From: Bacteroidota bacterium
Lineage (GTDB): Bacteria > Bacteroidota > Bacteroidia > UBA8524
Assembly: GCA_006226545.1 (NCBI GenBank)
Contig: SBGR01000033.1
Coordinates: 1-64,000, forward strand
Direction: 5' to 3'
DNA length: 64,000 nucleotides
In this document: positions 15,629-24,413 of the stretch, in pieces
Layout of the letters: the number at the start of each line of letters is the position of its first letter
Position numbering within the stretch: the stretch's first letter is position 1
The notes under the pieces: model-generated
What the model was told of the DNA's origin: nothing
What the model saw: only the letters and a program-made list of their open reading frames with translations
The model's database searches: none
Translations under genes and position numbers: made by a program

Positions 15629-17743
15629 TTATTTCACTTTCATTTCTTTCAAGAGGTTATCGGCTTTCGCTAAACGATCTAAGATCAAAAGTACATAGCG
15701 AATATCCACTCCAATGGAACGGCTGTATTCTTCGTTCCAAGCGAAGTCGTTGATGGTAGCCGTATAGGCACGGTCGAAGTTTACACCAACCAATTTACCT
15801 TCTGCATCCATGATAGGGGAGCCGGAGTTTCCTCCTGTGGTATCGAGGTTATACAAGAAACATACAACAGCTTCCATATCGGCTGAAGCCAAAAGCTTCT
15901 GAATAAACTCTTCCAAGAAGTAATCGCCTGAATTGGACGCTTTCTCCAAGATACCTTTGATGCTGGTGAATGGCTTGTGAATTTCACCGTCTACCGGCTG
16001 GTAGCCGCGGATATAACCGTAAGTGAAACGTAAGGTGCTATTCGCATCCGGCAAGAACTGGCCTTGTTTGTAGAGCAAACGCAAGTCGACCATCTTTGGC
16101 AGAAGGGTATTTAGCTCATCTTGTCTGGCTTTTTCTGCTTCTTGAGATTTGCGCATGTCATTCCATAGGGAACCGGCCAAAACCATAAATGGATCGTTAG
16201 ATTTAAACAATTTCTCCGGTTTGGTTTTAAAGAGTTCGAGGGCTTTCTTTTTGTCGGCAAATACAGATTTAGCGAAAATGCGATCAACGTATTGTTTGAT
16301 GGCTTCTTGCGGGTTTTTAGCTGAAGCGAAGAGGTTCAAGCTGGCCGGACGTTGTGCCGATGGCATAGCTACACCCATCTCGAGTAAGCGGGTAATGAGG
16401 ATACGTTCCAATTCCAGGTCGTAGATGGTATAGCCTCTAGCCAATCTATTTTCTTGGTCTTTCAGGCTCGCTAAGAAGGCCTCTTTGTCTGCTTTCTGCA
16501 GTGTATCGTAGGTGTTCTTCAAGTCGCCAACAAAGCCGGCAGCATAAAAGATTCCGCTGCTAGCGAAGGCCTGACCCAACCAAAGGTCGCGTTCTGCAAC
16601 ACTGATTTTGTCAGCGTACACGCGGTCGATATCGCTAAACAAGCTACCGTAATCGGCTTGTAGTTTCGGATTGTTTTCAACCATGGCTTTCATTGCAGCA
16701 TCGTCTGCTCTGCGGTTCGCCATGATATCAGTACGGTTCAAACCTTGCAGTTTGCCTTTGTAGTTTTTGGTGGTATTGGCCAAACGTTTAATGCGTGAGG
16801 CAAACTTGATTTCACGTTCTTTATCGGTTTTGCCCAATTCCAACATGGTTTCGATTTGGTAATCGTACCAATTGGAGATAAACGGCATTTGGTGTTCTTT
16901 CTGGTAGTTCAAGAACTGCGCAGGCTGGTTGCGGTAGGTTCTGCCCGGGTAGCCCAAGATGAAGACGAAGTCGTTTTCTTTTACGCCATTGGGGTTGATT
17001 TGCAAGTGCTCCTTTGGTTTATAAGGCACATTCTCTTTGCTGTAGGATGCGGCACTTCCATCAGCGGCAACATAAGCACGCATAAAGGAGAAGTCGCCGG
17101 TATGACGAGGCCATACCCAGTTATCACTTTCGCCACCAAATTCGCCAATAGACCTAGGCGGTACATATACCAAACGGATATCGTTCAGCTGACGGTAGCG
17201 GAAAAGGGTATAGATTTTACCTTGGAGCATCTCAGATATTTCAATGAGGAGTCCCGGATTCTTTTCTCTTTCTTCTGCTTCAATCTTGCGGATATTGGCA
17301 GCCAACATCTCCGATTTCATCGCTTTATCGTCTACCTTATCCAAGCCCATCAATACCTGAGCAGATACGTCGGCATAGGATTCTGTAATACGGGCTGTAA
17401 TGGAAGTGGAGATTTCCATCTCTTTGCTTTCAGCGAAGAAACCTTTGGTGATATAATCGTGTTCAGGATCGCTAGCTGCAGCAACAGCGCCAAAAGCACA
17501 GTGGTGGTTGGTAACGATCAAACCTTCTTCCGAAACAAAGGATCCGGTACAACCGCCCACCCGAACCAAGGCTTGCACTAAGCTGGTCCCTTGCGGGTTA
17601 AACAATCGTTCTACGGGAATTTTAAGTCCGGCTTCTTTTAAGTCGATTTTACTGATTTCACTCAGCGGAAACATGCCTTCTTCCAAGCTGGAAGAGGAGA
17701 GGAGCAGAAAACCCAGACTGAGTCCAAGTATTTTTTTAATCAT
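15629..17743 (-). CDS. S46-family dipeptidyl-peptidase, DPP11-type
   Basis: A 704-residue periplasmic serine peptidase that removes dipeptides from the N-terminus of peptides. There is a signal peptide (MIKKILGLSLGFLLLSSSS). The catalytic His lies in VTNHHC (His80/81), the Asp in ESDNWVWPRHTGDF (Asp207 or Asp217) and the Ser at 640 in GGNSGSP. The residue 18 positions after the catalytic Ser is Arg658 (NFDRAY). In Porphyromonas enzymes this position is Arg in DPP11 (Asp/Glu specific) and Gly in DPP7, so acidic-P1 specificity is inferred. It would feed acidic dipeptides from proteins cut by secreted proteases such as the S8 enzyme at 7793. The stop of the upstream aminotransferase overlaps its start by four bases. 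Confidence 0.93.
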   Translation of the reverse strand: MIKKILGLSLGFLLLSSSSLEEGMFPLSEISKIDLKEAGLKIPVERLFNPQGTSLVQALVRVGGCTGSFVSEEGLIVTNHHCAFGAVAAASDPEHDYITKGFFAESKEMEISTSITARITESYADVSAQVLMGLDKVDDKAMKSEMLAANIRKIEAEEREKNPGLLIEISEMLQGKIYTLFRYRQLNDIRLVYVPPRSIGEFGGESDNWVWPRHTGDFSFMRAYVAADGSAASYSKENVPYKPKEHLQINPNGVKENDFVFILGYPGRTYRNQPAQFLNYQKEHQMPFISNWYDYQIETMLELGKTDKEREIKFASRIKRLANTTKNYKGKLQGLNRTDIMANRRADDAAMKAMVENNPKLQADYGSLFSDIDRVYADKISVAERDLWLGQAFASSGIFYAAGFVGDLKNTYDTLQKADKEAFLASLKDQENRLARGYTIYDLELERILITRLLEMGVAMPSAQRPASLNLFASAKNPQEAIKQYVDRIFAKSVFADKKKALELFKTKPEKLFKSNDPFMVLAGSLWNDMRKSQEAEKARQDELNTLLPKMVDLRLLYKQGQFLPDANSTLRFTYGYIRGYQPVDGEIHKPFTSIKGILEKASNSGDYFLEEFIQKLLASADMEAVVCFLYNLDTTGGNSGSPIMDAEGKLVGVNFDRAYTATINDFAWNEEYSRSIGVDIRYVLLILDRLAKADNLLKEMKVK

Positions 17744-18588
17744 AATGTTTGTATTTGACTGATTAGCAGTTGGTGCAGTTCAAGCACCTTTTCGTTTTTG
17801 TATTGGCGTAAACCACAGGTGTTCACGTATTGTATTCCACCAGAGGCATTGCATGTCCAGATTTCATCGGCCATGTCCAGTTCCGATTTCGGTATTTCGC
17901 GTTCTTCCACCTTCCAACCGGCCTGTTGCATCAGCTGAATGAGGTGCAAGCGCATCACACCGGCCACACAACCCGATTCAATCGAAGGTGTGCTTACCAC
18001 GCCATCGCGGAAGAGAAAGACATTACCGTTTCCACTTTCGCAGACCTGGCCTTTTTCATTGAGTAAAAGTATGGTGCCCCAAGCTTCGTTTCGGGCCTTT
18101 CTGCCGGCTAATACGTAGAGCAAAGAATTGCCGTTTTTAAAGCCAGACAAGGCGTTGATAGGTTTGAGAATATCTTCAAAAATACCGGCCTGCAGTCCTT
18201 CCGGTTTTAAAGCATAAGGTTCAGACTCCAAGCTCTCCATCATAATAAGGTAGCTGGCTTTGTCTGTGTTTGGGGTATAGCGAGTTCCATCCTCCCGAAA
18301 TAGGCTAAGCTTTACTCTAGCGGAGCTGAGTTTGTTTTCTTTAACCGATTTACGAATCTCAAACTTAAAATAGTCTTCGGTCCACCAAGGTTGGAAGTCG
18401 AAACCCAAGGTAGCCGCACCTTGCAATAAACGCGCATAGTGTTGCTCCCAAAGCTGCACCATGCCATTAATCACTAAAATGGATTCAAATACACTATCGC
18501 CAAAATGCAGTCCGCGGTTATAAGCCGACATGATTTGGTCTGTAGAATAGAAGGTACCGTTAAGGTTGAAAGTGCTTGCCTGGGCCAT
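17740..18588 (-). CDS. class IV PLP aminotransferase
   Basis: A 282-residue fold-type IV PLP enzyme (branched-chain aminotransferase, D-amino-acid aminotransferase or aminodeoxychorismate lyase group). Visible: the early YNRGLHFGDSVFE motif, the lysine region LSGFKNGNSLLYVLA, and the cofactor phosphate-binding region VCESGNGNVFLF followed by SGCVAGVMR. These do not separate the three activities; the short length and context-free position slightly favour the lyase/D-amino-acid side. It overlaps the S46 peptidase gene by four bases and is probably transcribed with it. A perfect -7 element TATATTTG (18596-18603, minus strand) ends seven bases before the ATG. Confidence 0.85.
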   Translation of the reverse strand: MAQASTFNLNGTFYSTDQIMSAYNRGLHFGDSVFESILVINGMVQLWEQHYARLLQGAATLGFDFQPWWTEDYFKFEIRKSVKENKLSSARVKLSLFREDGTRYTPNTDKASYLIMMESLESEPYALKPEGLQAGIFEDILKPINALSGFKNGNSLLYVLAGRKARNEAWGTILLLNEKGQVCESGNGNVFLFRDGVVSTPSIESGCVAGVMRLHLIQLMQQAGWKVEEREIPKSELDMADEIWTCNASGGIQYVNTCGLRQYKNEKVLELHQLLISQIQTL

Positions 18589-18595
18589 AAAGCCT

Positions 18596-18603
18596 CAAAT
18601 ATA
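18596..18603 (-). promoter_or_regulatory. -7 element of the aminotransferase / S46 operon
   Basis: Reads TATATTTG on the minus strand, an exact match to TAnnTTTG, only seven bases from the ATG. I see no well-spaced -33 TTG. Confidence 0.5.
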
Positions 18604-18702
18604 GGGTATGGACTCAAATTGAGGAATTGCAATCCTGCCGGAGCGGTGAATTGTTGAGAAGACCATAGTCCATGGCCGATTCCATAGCCGAAACATTCAA
18701 CT

Positions 18703-18736
18703 CATAGAGGGGCACAAAATCTTGTGCCCCTCTATG
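18703..18736. repeat. perfect 15-bp inverted repeat
   Basis: CATAGAGGGGCACAA and its exact reverse complement, separated by AATC. No T-run follows on either strand, so it does not look like a normal terminator. The gene-free surroundings leave open a structured RNA, a protein-binding site or a relic of a mobile repeat. Confidence 0.9.
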
Positions 18737-18925
18737 GGCCATCATTAGTTGATCCTGTTACGTAGCGCAGTCTCTACTTTTGGACCTTTTTGGATCATTA
18801 ATCGAGTTAGATGCCTTCCCATTCGCGGGTCCCGATGCCAAGCAATCGAAAAAAATCCCAAACCACTGAACTTTATCTAATTTTCGGGAGACTTTCTCTT
18901 CATCACCTTAACTATTCATTTTTTT

Positions 18926-18985
18926 CGCCCCACGCCCCACGCCCCACGCCCCACGCCCCACGCCCCACGCCCCACGCCCCACGCC
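18926..18985. repeat. heptamer tandem repeat CGCCCCA x8.6
   Basis: Eight perfect head-to-tail copies of CGCCCCA plus CGCC, sharply bounded by a T-run on the left. GC content is far above the surroundings. It lies 74 bases before a gene start, so copy-number change could affect expression. Confidence 0.95.
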
Positions 18986-19058
18986 TTTCCGTATCCGTAG
19001 TTTTCTTGATTTCATGCAGGCAAAGCAATAACTTGAGTCATTCTAATGTTTAGCGATC

Positions 19059-19931
19059 ATGAAACGACTTCTTTTTTGGTTTACCGCTGTTGGTCTAGGG
19101 CTTAGCGGCAATGCACAATCGGCTTTTAAGGCGGGTGATTTTTCAGCCTCCTTGGGAGCACAGGCCTTTTCGGCCTATGGAAATGGAAACATGTATGAAG
19201 TCACCCAAATGTTCAAAAACAGCGCATTGTTCCCTGCCGACCTAGGTACTTACTCCGAGTCATCCTTTTCCAGTTTCAATGGATCTGGTATCGCATCGCT
19301 TGCTACCTCATTCTATTGGAAGAAGAAAAGTCAAGAATCACATACTCCTATGCGTGCCCTTCGGTTGGGACTGAGTTTTTTTGGTTCATTTGCCACGCAC
19401 CACAGTTTTCATAAAGAAACAGAAACGGCTATTGATACCTTGTACTCTACAGGCGGACAAGCCTATCCGGTCGATTCATTTAATTTTCGTTCCGTAAATG
19501 TGAATTCTATCTCTCAGAATTTAGTGATTGATGCATCCTTAATTTTCAGAACCAATTCATCAAAACGCTGGACACTATATTCCGGTTTTGGTGTTCAGGC
19601 TGGTTTAACTATGAATTCTAAAGCAGAGTTATCCAATATTGAAACCACCAATATCCGGATTAGAGAAGGGGGGAATTTTCAAGGTGAAAGTTCCACTTTC
19701 AATTACAGGTCGGAAGTTCAAAGCATTCCCAATTCTTTTGTAGGCGCTTTGTATATCCCGTTGGGCATAGATTGGCAAGCCGGATCCAAAACCGAATTCT
19801 TCAAACAGCTGCACTTTTTTGCTGAAATGCGTCCTACCTTACTAATCAACAAAGGCTTGTTTTCCGGCATGGATATGAATCCTGGTTTAAGTGGACAATT
19901 TGGAGTTCGCATTCAATTTTTAAATCCTTGA
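19059..19931 (+). CDS. predicted outer-membrane / secreted beta-barrel-like protein
   Basis: A 290-residue hypothetical with a signal peptide (MKRLLFWFTAVGLGLSGNAQ). The mature part alternates polar and hydrophobic residues, is rich in Ser, Phe, Tyr and Gly, and ends in a beta-strand-like NPGLSGQFGVRIQF, as in outer-membrane barrels of Bacteroidota. Paired strands such as LRLGLSFFGSFA and FGVQAGLTM support this. No known domain is recognised. It is a single gene with its own terminator 22 bases downstream. Confidence 0.65.
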   Translation: MKRLLFWFTAVGLGLSGNAQSAFKAGDFSASLGAQAFSAYGNGNMYEVTQMFKNSALFPADLGTYSESSFSSFNGSGIASLATSFYWKKKSQESHTPMRALRLGLSFFGSFATHHSFHKETETAIDTLYSTGGQAYPVDSFNFRSVNVNSISQNLVIDASLIFRTNSSKRWTLYSGFGVQAGLTMNSKAELSNIETTNIRIREGGNFQGESSTFNYRSEVQSIPNSFVGALYIPLGIDWQAGSKTEFFKQLHFFAEMRPTLLINKGLFSGMDMNPGLSGQFGVRIQFLNP

Positions 19932-19953
19932 TCTCAAAGTGATAAATGCATTG

Positions 19954-19980
19954 AAAACCTCGGCCATTGCCGGGTTTTTT
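19954..19980 (+). terminator. intrinsic terminator
   Basis: Stem built from CCTCGGC/GCCGGG with loop CATT (one G-T pair), followed by a T run, 22 bases after the stop at 19931. Confidence 0.85.
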
Positions 19981-20015
19981 TTATTTCTGCGGCTAGAAAT
20001 GACTATTTTCAAACC

Positions 20016-20723
20016 GTGAAGCCAAAAATACTGAACCTCGTTAGTGCCTTCCTCATCTTCGGATTACCTTGGTTTTTTTTCTCGCTATTTAATCTGAGAC
20101 AGGAACATTGGGATATTGGAACCACCATTTTTCTGCTGGTAATTCAGTTGTTGGTTTTACTTGTCGTTCAAATCATCGCTCATTTCCGAACCAAAACTAC
20201 CTCTTATTTACGCTTGGGTGCACTGGGCTTAGCTTGGGTGCTTCTAGCAGGAGTTAAGTTGTATATCATACAAAATGACCCGAGTCGGCAATTTGTTGAG
20301 CACATGGAAACGAAAACGTGTCAAATGAATCACATCAAGAAGCTGATTCCAGAGGAGGAAGTGGCTAATTGGTATATCGACAAGCAATACGATGGATTTG
20401 ATAAGTACATGTATGTTCACGGAACCTACGAGGAGGTACAAGATAGCTTGTATACTTACCGGTCCTATTTACTTTATGCGAGGCCCAGTAAAGAGGGGTA
20501 TGAAATCAGGATAGCCGGGTTAAGAATGCCAAAGGAAGAGCATTTTCCTATTTATTCAGATTACCCTGTTGAAACGTTCCAATCGTCATTTCCGAATCAG
20601 TACGAAGAGTTCAAGTTTTACATAGACCATGTAATACCCAAGATAATGGAGTCGAAGGGTGGAATCCCACACCCCTGTAAATTCTCAATTCAGAAAGAGT
20701 CCGGCAATAGCGGCAGTGAGTAA
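20016..20723 (+). CDS. unknown membrane protein
   Basis: A 235-residue protein starting with GTG. Three hydrophobic segments occupy the first ~85 residues (around 8-26, 36-56 and 66-84); a hydrophilic domain of ~150 residues follows (from about ETKTCQMNHIKKLIPEEE) with many Tyr, Glu and Lys. No family recognised. TATTTTCA precedes the GTG by four bases. Its last 39 bases overlap the convergent nucleoside-transporter gene, so the two messages are complementary at their 3' ends. Confidence 0.6.
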   Translation: MKPKILNLVSAFLIFGLPWFFFSLFNLRQEHWDIGTTIFLLVIQLLVLLVVQIIAHFRTKTTSYLRLGALGLAWVLLAGVKLYIIQNDPSRQFVEHMETKTCQMNHIKKLIPEEEVANWYIDKQYDGFDKYMYVHGTYEEVQDSLYTYRSYLLYARPSKEGYEIRIAGLRMPKEEHFPIYSDYPVETFQSSFPNQYEEFKFYIDHVIPKIMESKGGIPHPCKFSIQKESGNSGSE

Positions 20724-21986
20724 ACAAGCGAGCGTACCACCGAGTAGTGCGCGCAAGCCCAGTTGAGAGAGCAGTCCTTTGCGTGTTGGAACCAAGGCGC
20801 CAATACCCCCAATTTGAATTCCAATGGAAGCAAAATTAGAGAAGCCACACAAGATATAGGTAGCGATGATGATGCTTCGTTGGTTTTGGAAAACCGCCTG
20901 TGCCTTCATGGTACCCAAACTCGTATAAGCATAAAACTCGTTGAGAATGGTTTTTTCACCCAGGAGTTGGCCCACCGGAACGGCGTCGTTCCAATCTACT
21001 CCAACCATCCAAGCGATAGGTGCACCGATATAACCGATGATAAATTGGAAACTGAATTCGGAGTATCGACCTTCAGAAACAGTCGCTACCCATTCGTTGA
21101 GTCCGGTCCAAGAACCAATGAGCATCAGTCCGTAGTTGGCCATGTAAATCAGTGCCGTAAAAACCAATAACATCGCACCCACATTGATGGCGAGTTTTAA
21201 ACCGTCTGTCGTGCCGTTGCTGATCGCTTCTAAAGCATTGCTACCAATCTTTTCTTTGCTCACGGTCATGTCTTCATTCACCTTTTCTTTTTCGGGAATC
21301 AAGATTTTAGCGATAAGCAATGCTGCCGGAGCAGATAGGATGGAGGCAGTGAGTAAGTGTTTAGCGAAGAGGATTTGTTGACTCTTGTCTGAACCCCCTA
21401 AGAAACCAATATAGCTTGCCAAAACACCACCGGCAATGGTAGCCATACCACCGGTCATCAAGGCCATCATCTCAGAACGGGTCATTTTACTCAAATAGGG
21501 CCGAACCAAAAGCGGTGCTTCGGTTTGTCCTAAGAAGATATTACCTGCTGCGGCCAAGCTTTCTGCTCCCGATAATTTCATGGTGCGCTTCATCACCCAC
21601 GCAAAGGCATACACTACCTTTTGGAGTATTCCCCAGTAATAAAGCAGGGAAGTAAGGGCAGAGAAAAAGATAATGGTAGGTAAAATGTGAAAAGCGAAGT
21701 TCATTAGGCTGGAATCAACCTGTCCATCGCTAAAGGAGCGAAACAAAAACTCGGTACCGAAACGGGTAAACCCAATGACGGTTACAAAGCCGGCACTGAT
21801 GCTTTCAAAAAATCGCTCAATAAACTGCACCTTTAAAACCAAAACAGCGAAAAGGAGTTGCAGGCCGAGGCCTCCTAGCACTATGCGCCAATTGATTTTT
21901 TTTCGGTCAGAGCTAAAGAGGTAAGCAATGGCCAGCATGCAGATGATCCCTAGGATACCTCTAGCGATATAGGCCCAGCTCAACAT
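20685..21986 (-). CDS. concentrative nucleoside transporter (CNT/NupC family)
   Basis: A 433-residue inner-membrane symporter for nucleosides driven by H+ or Na+. The family pattern is clear: an N-terminal helix group, a gate region (SALTSLLYYWGILQKVVYAFA), the conserved LGQTEAPLLVRPYLSKMTRSE segment that binds the nucleobase, and the C-terminal substrate site near FANFASIG (read as GFSNFASIGIQIGG). Length is typical for the bacterial group. It shares an operon with the bifunctional nuclease gene, whose stop directly abuts this start (stop 21987, start 21986), so it may take up nucleosides released by nuclease activity (inference). Confidence 0.92.
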   Translation of the reverse strand: MLSWAYIARGILGIICMLAIAYLFSSDRKKINWRIVLGGLGLQLLFAVLVLKVQFIERFFESISAGFVTVIGFTRFGTEFLFRSFSDGQVDSSLMNFAFHILPTIIFFSALTSLLYYWGILQKVVYAFAWVMKRTMKLSGAESLAAAGNIFLGQTEAPLLVRPYLSKMTRSEMMALMTGGMATIAGGVLASYIGFLGGSDKSQQILFAKHLLTASILSAPAALLIAKILIPEKEKVNEDMTVSKEKIGSNALEAISNGTTDGLKLAINVGAMLLVFTALIYMANYGLMLIGSWTGLNEWVATVSEGRYSEFSFQFIIGYIGAPIAWMVGVDWNDAVPVGQLLGEKTILNEFYAYTSLGTMKAQAVFQNQRSIIIATYILCGFSNFASIGIQIGGIGALVPTRKGLLSQLGLRALLGGTLACLLTAAIAGLFLN

Positions 21987-22589
21987 TTAGCCTTTGCGTT
22001 TTTGAATTTCGTCGCGGATAATGGCCGCCTTATGGTAGTCTTCCACGGCCAATGTTTTATCGAGTAGTTCTTCCAATTCAGCGGTGCTCAAGGTGCTGTA
22101 ATCGTCTTGTTTGGAAGTACCCGGTCTGGCAGGGGGCTCAGGCGTGCTAGGTCTTCCCGGTCCGGCATTTTCCTCTTCTTCATCTTCAATCACGATTCCG
22201 GCAGAATCCATGATATTGGAAAAGGTGAAAATCGGGCAATTAAAACGAACAGCCAAAGCGATGGCATCGGAAGTGCGAGCGTCAATCTCGTAGGTTTGTC
22301 CATTCTGTTTGCAAACAATCTTTGAATAGAAAACCCCTTCAAGCAGGTTGTAGATGATCGCTTCCACTACTTCAATTTGGAAGGTTTTGCAGAAGGATAC
22401 GAAGAGATCGTGGGTCATGGGACGAAAAGGAACAATCTTTTCAATCTCAATGGCAATGGCTTGAGCTTCGAAGCTGCCAATGATGATTGGCAACTTCTTT
22501 TCTCCCACTTCTTCTCCTAGTATAAGGGTATACGAGCCGTGCGTTTGCCCGGACGTAAGTCCCACGATTTCCAGTCTGATCTTCTGCAT
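21987..22589 (-). CDS. bifunctional nuclease family protein with C-terminal UVR motif
   Basis: A 200-residue protein. Residues 1-~135 form the BFN (DUF151) domain (MQKIRLEIVGLTSGQTHG ... LPIIIGSFEAQAIAIEIE ... DARTSDAIALAVRF), a fold linked to DNase/RNase activity in plants and Thermotoga. A Pro/Gly/Glu linker follows, then a UVR helical hairpin at ~165-200 (LSTAELEELLDKTLAVEDYHKAA), the motif by which UvrB binds UvrC. The combination is common in Bacteroidota and its cellular job is not settled. It directly precedes the nucleoside transporter and lies 21 bases after etfA. Confidence 0.88.
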   Translation of the reverse strand: MQKIRLEIVGLTSGQTHGSYTLILGEEVGEKKLPIIIGSFEAQAIAIEIEKIVPFRPMTHDLFVSFCKTFQIEVVEAIIYNLLEGVFYSKIVCKQNGQTYEIDARTSDAIALAVRFNCPIFTFSNIMDSAGIVIEDEEEENAGPGRPSTPEPPARPGTSKQDDYSTLSTAELEELLDKTLAVEDYHKAAIIRDEIQKRKG

Positions 22590-22610
22590 AACAGGGGGTG
22601 TATCTCTCGC

Positions 22611-23582
22611 TTATTGAGCCGCTTTCAAAGACTTGGCTGCCTCGATTAATTTTGGCAGAACCTCAAAAGCATCACCTACGATACCGTAATCGGCTACCTT
22701 AAAGAATGGTGCTTCCGGGTCTTTGTTGATGGCCACAATCACTTTGCTGGAGCTAACTCCGGCAAGGTGCTGAATAGCGCCTGAAATACCCACTGCAATA
22801 TACAGATTTGGTTTGATGGTTATACCGGTCTGTCCTACGTGTTCTTCGTGTGGACGCCAGTCCATATCCGATACCGGCTTGGAGCAAGCGGTTGCTGCAC
22901 CCAATAATCCGGCTAGTTCTTCAATCATGCCCCAGTTTTCCGGGCCTTTCATTCCGCGACCGCCAGACACAACCAATTCGGCTTCTGTCAAAGGAATTTT
23001 TCCTTTTACCTGATCGATGGCTACGCGTTCTACTTTGTATGCGTTTCCGCCTGCAGCATAAGCAAAGCTGCTTACCGCAGCAGCAGATCCACCTGCTTCA
23101 ATGCTGAAGCTGTTTGGTGTAATAGCCAAAACCTTCACGGCAGATGTCATGTCAACATCGGCAAAGGCTTTACCTGAGAAAACACTCTTACGTACACGGA
23201 ATCCATTGGACGTATCTGCCATGCTAACAACGCCGCTGGCTACGGATGCTTTTAATTTAACGGCAACTACAGGGCTTACTGATTTGCCGGTATAGTTGTT
23301 TGAAATAATAACTACTTGTGCGTTTTCGGCTGTCGCCACTTGTGCGAGGGCATCGCCCATGGCAGCCGGACGAGGAGCATCCAATTTAACGCTCACTACT
23401 TTATCTGCACCGTATTGTCCCAATGAAGCCAATTCAGCTTCGTCTGGCAAAACATCGCTAGCACATACGGCAATGGCTTGAGCTCCCATTTGAGAAGCTA
23501 ATTTTTTACCATAACCAACGGCTTCGTATACGGCTTTCTTGAATTTTCCTTCTGAACTTTCTGCAAATATGATAACGGACAT
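22611..23582 (-). CDS. etfA: electron transfer flavoprotein alpha subunit
   Basis: A 323-residue FAD-carrying subunit of ETF, which passes electrons from acyl-CoA dehydrogenases to ETF:quinone oxidoreductase. The N-terminal domain is an alpha/beta adenine-nucleotide-hydrolase-like fold. The C-terminal FAD domain shows the family signature: VVSGGRGMKGPENW, GQTGITIKPNLYIAVGISGA and VIVAINKDPEAPFFKVADYG. It lies 22 bases downstream of etfB in one operon, with the nuclease and nucleoside-transporter genes after it. Codon choice is regular, consistent with good expression. Confidence 0.97.
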   Translation of the reverse strand: MSVIIFAESSEGKFKKAVYEAVGYGKKLASQMGAQAIAVCASDVLPDEAELASLGQYGADKVVSVKLDAPRPAAMGDALAQVATAENAQVVIISNNYTGKSVSPVVAVKLKASVASGVVSMADTSNGFRVRKSVFSGKAFADVDMTSAVKVLAITPNSFSIEAGGSAAAVSSFAYAAGGNAYKVERVAIDQVKGKIPLTEAELVVSGGRGMKGPENWGMIEELAGLLGAATACSKPVSDMDWRPHEEHVGQTGITIKPNLYIAVGISGAIQHLAGVSSSKVIVAINKDPEAPFFKVADYGIVGDAFEVLPKLIEAAKSLKAAQ

Positions 23583-23604
23583 GATTCTCTTTCTCGATTA
23601 AGGG

Positions 23605-24342
23605 TTAGATAACTTTGGCTTCGTTGTGAAGAATGCTCATCAATTCGCCCGCATTGTTCGGGTCGATGAGTTTAACAGCACCTTTGGCCGGTGGCAATTC
23701 GTATTGCGCGTAAGTACTACCTGCGTTGTTAGCGCTAGGCTCTACCACTTGCAAAGGTTTGGTACGTGCTGCCATGATACCGCGCATGTTTGGAATACGT
23801 GGCTCAGTCAAGTCTTTCTGTGCACTGGCTGCGCAAGGCAACGCTGCTTTAACGGTTTCTCTACCACCGTCGATATCGCGGATGGCTTCTACCACACCGT
23901 TGTTTACATCAATTTTGGTAACTACGTTGATGTAAGGAATGCCTAACATTTCAGCAAGGATACCACCTACCAAGCCGCCGTTGTAATCAATAGATTCACG
24001 ACCGGTTAAGATCAAATCAAATCCTTGACCTTGAGCGTAAGCAGCAATCTGCTCTGCTACAAAATAAGCGTCTTTAGGCTCGGCGTTGATACGCACAGCT
24101 TCTTGAGCGCCAATGGCCAAAGCCTTACGGATGGAAGCTTCAGAATCAGCCAATCCAACGTGAATTGCGGTAACGCTTCCACCTTGCGCTTCGGTGATTT
24201 CTAAGGCGCGGGTCAGCGATAATTCATCGTAAGGGTTGATGATGTACTGTACGCCACTTTGATTGAACTTGGTGTTATTATCGGTAAAAGTTACTTTCGT
24301 CGTGGTATCAGGTACCACACTCATGCAGACTAATATTTTCAT
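23605..24342 (-). CDS. etfB: electron transfer flavoprotein beta subunit
   Basis: The AMP-binding beta subunit of ETF, 245 residues from the ATG at 24342 (a GTG lies two codons upstream). Family features are the start MKILVCMSVVPDT, the NPYDELSLTRALEI block, the Gly-rich DLILTGRESIDYNGGLVGG loop and the C-terminal arm that wraps around the alpha subunit. First gene of the etfBA operon. A perfect -7 element TACTTTTG (24378-24385, minus strand) is followed by CACTCCCA, the same start-region sequence as at both tRNA promoters in this window. Confidence 0.97.
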   Translation of the reverse strand: MKILVCMSVVPDTTTKVTFTDNNTKFNQSGVQYIINPYDELSLTRALEITEAQGGSVTAIHVGLADSEASIRKALAIGAQEAVRINAEPKDAYFVAEQIAAYAQGQGFDLILTGRESIDYNGGLVGGILAEMLGIPYINVVTKIDVNNGVVEAIRDIDGGRETVKAALPCAASAQKDLTEPRIPNMRGIMAARTKPLQVVEPSANNAGSTYAQYELPPAKGAVKLIDPNNAGELMSILHNEAKVI

Positions 24343-24377
24343 GCTCACTTTAGCTTTCTTTTCTAATAATGGGAGTG

Positions 24378-24385
24378 CAAAAGTA
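24378..24385 (-). promoter_or_regulatory. -7 element of the etfBA operon
   Basis: TACTTTTG on the minus strand, an exact TAnnTTTG, followed by CACTCCCA. No well-spaced -33 TTG is visible upstream. Confidence 0.55.
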
Positions 24386-24413
24386 TTGATTTAATTTAGA
24401 AATAAGAACGGCT

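Larger units (their letters stand above)
18589..19058. other. 470-base gene-free gap with hairpin and heptamer array
   Basis: No credible coding frame. It holds the promoter of the aminotransferase operon, the perfect inverted repeat 18703-18736 and the heptamer array 18926-18985, and leads into the outer-membrane protein gene at 19059. A short open frame across it exists only because of the repeat. Confidence 0.75.

Noticed and set aside
18926-18985. CRISPR-like array
   Set aside because: The units are 7 bases with no spacers; it is a simple tandem repeat.
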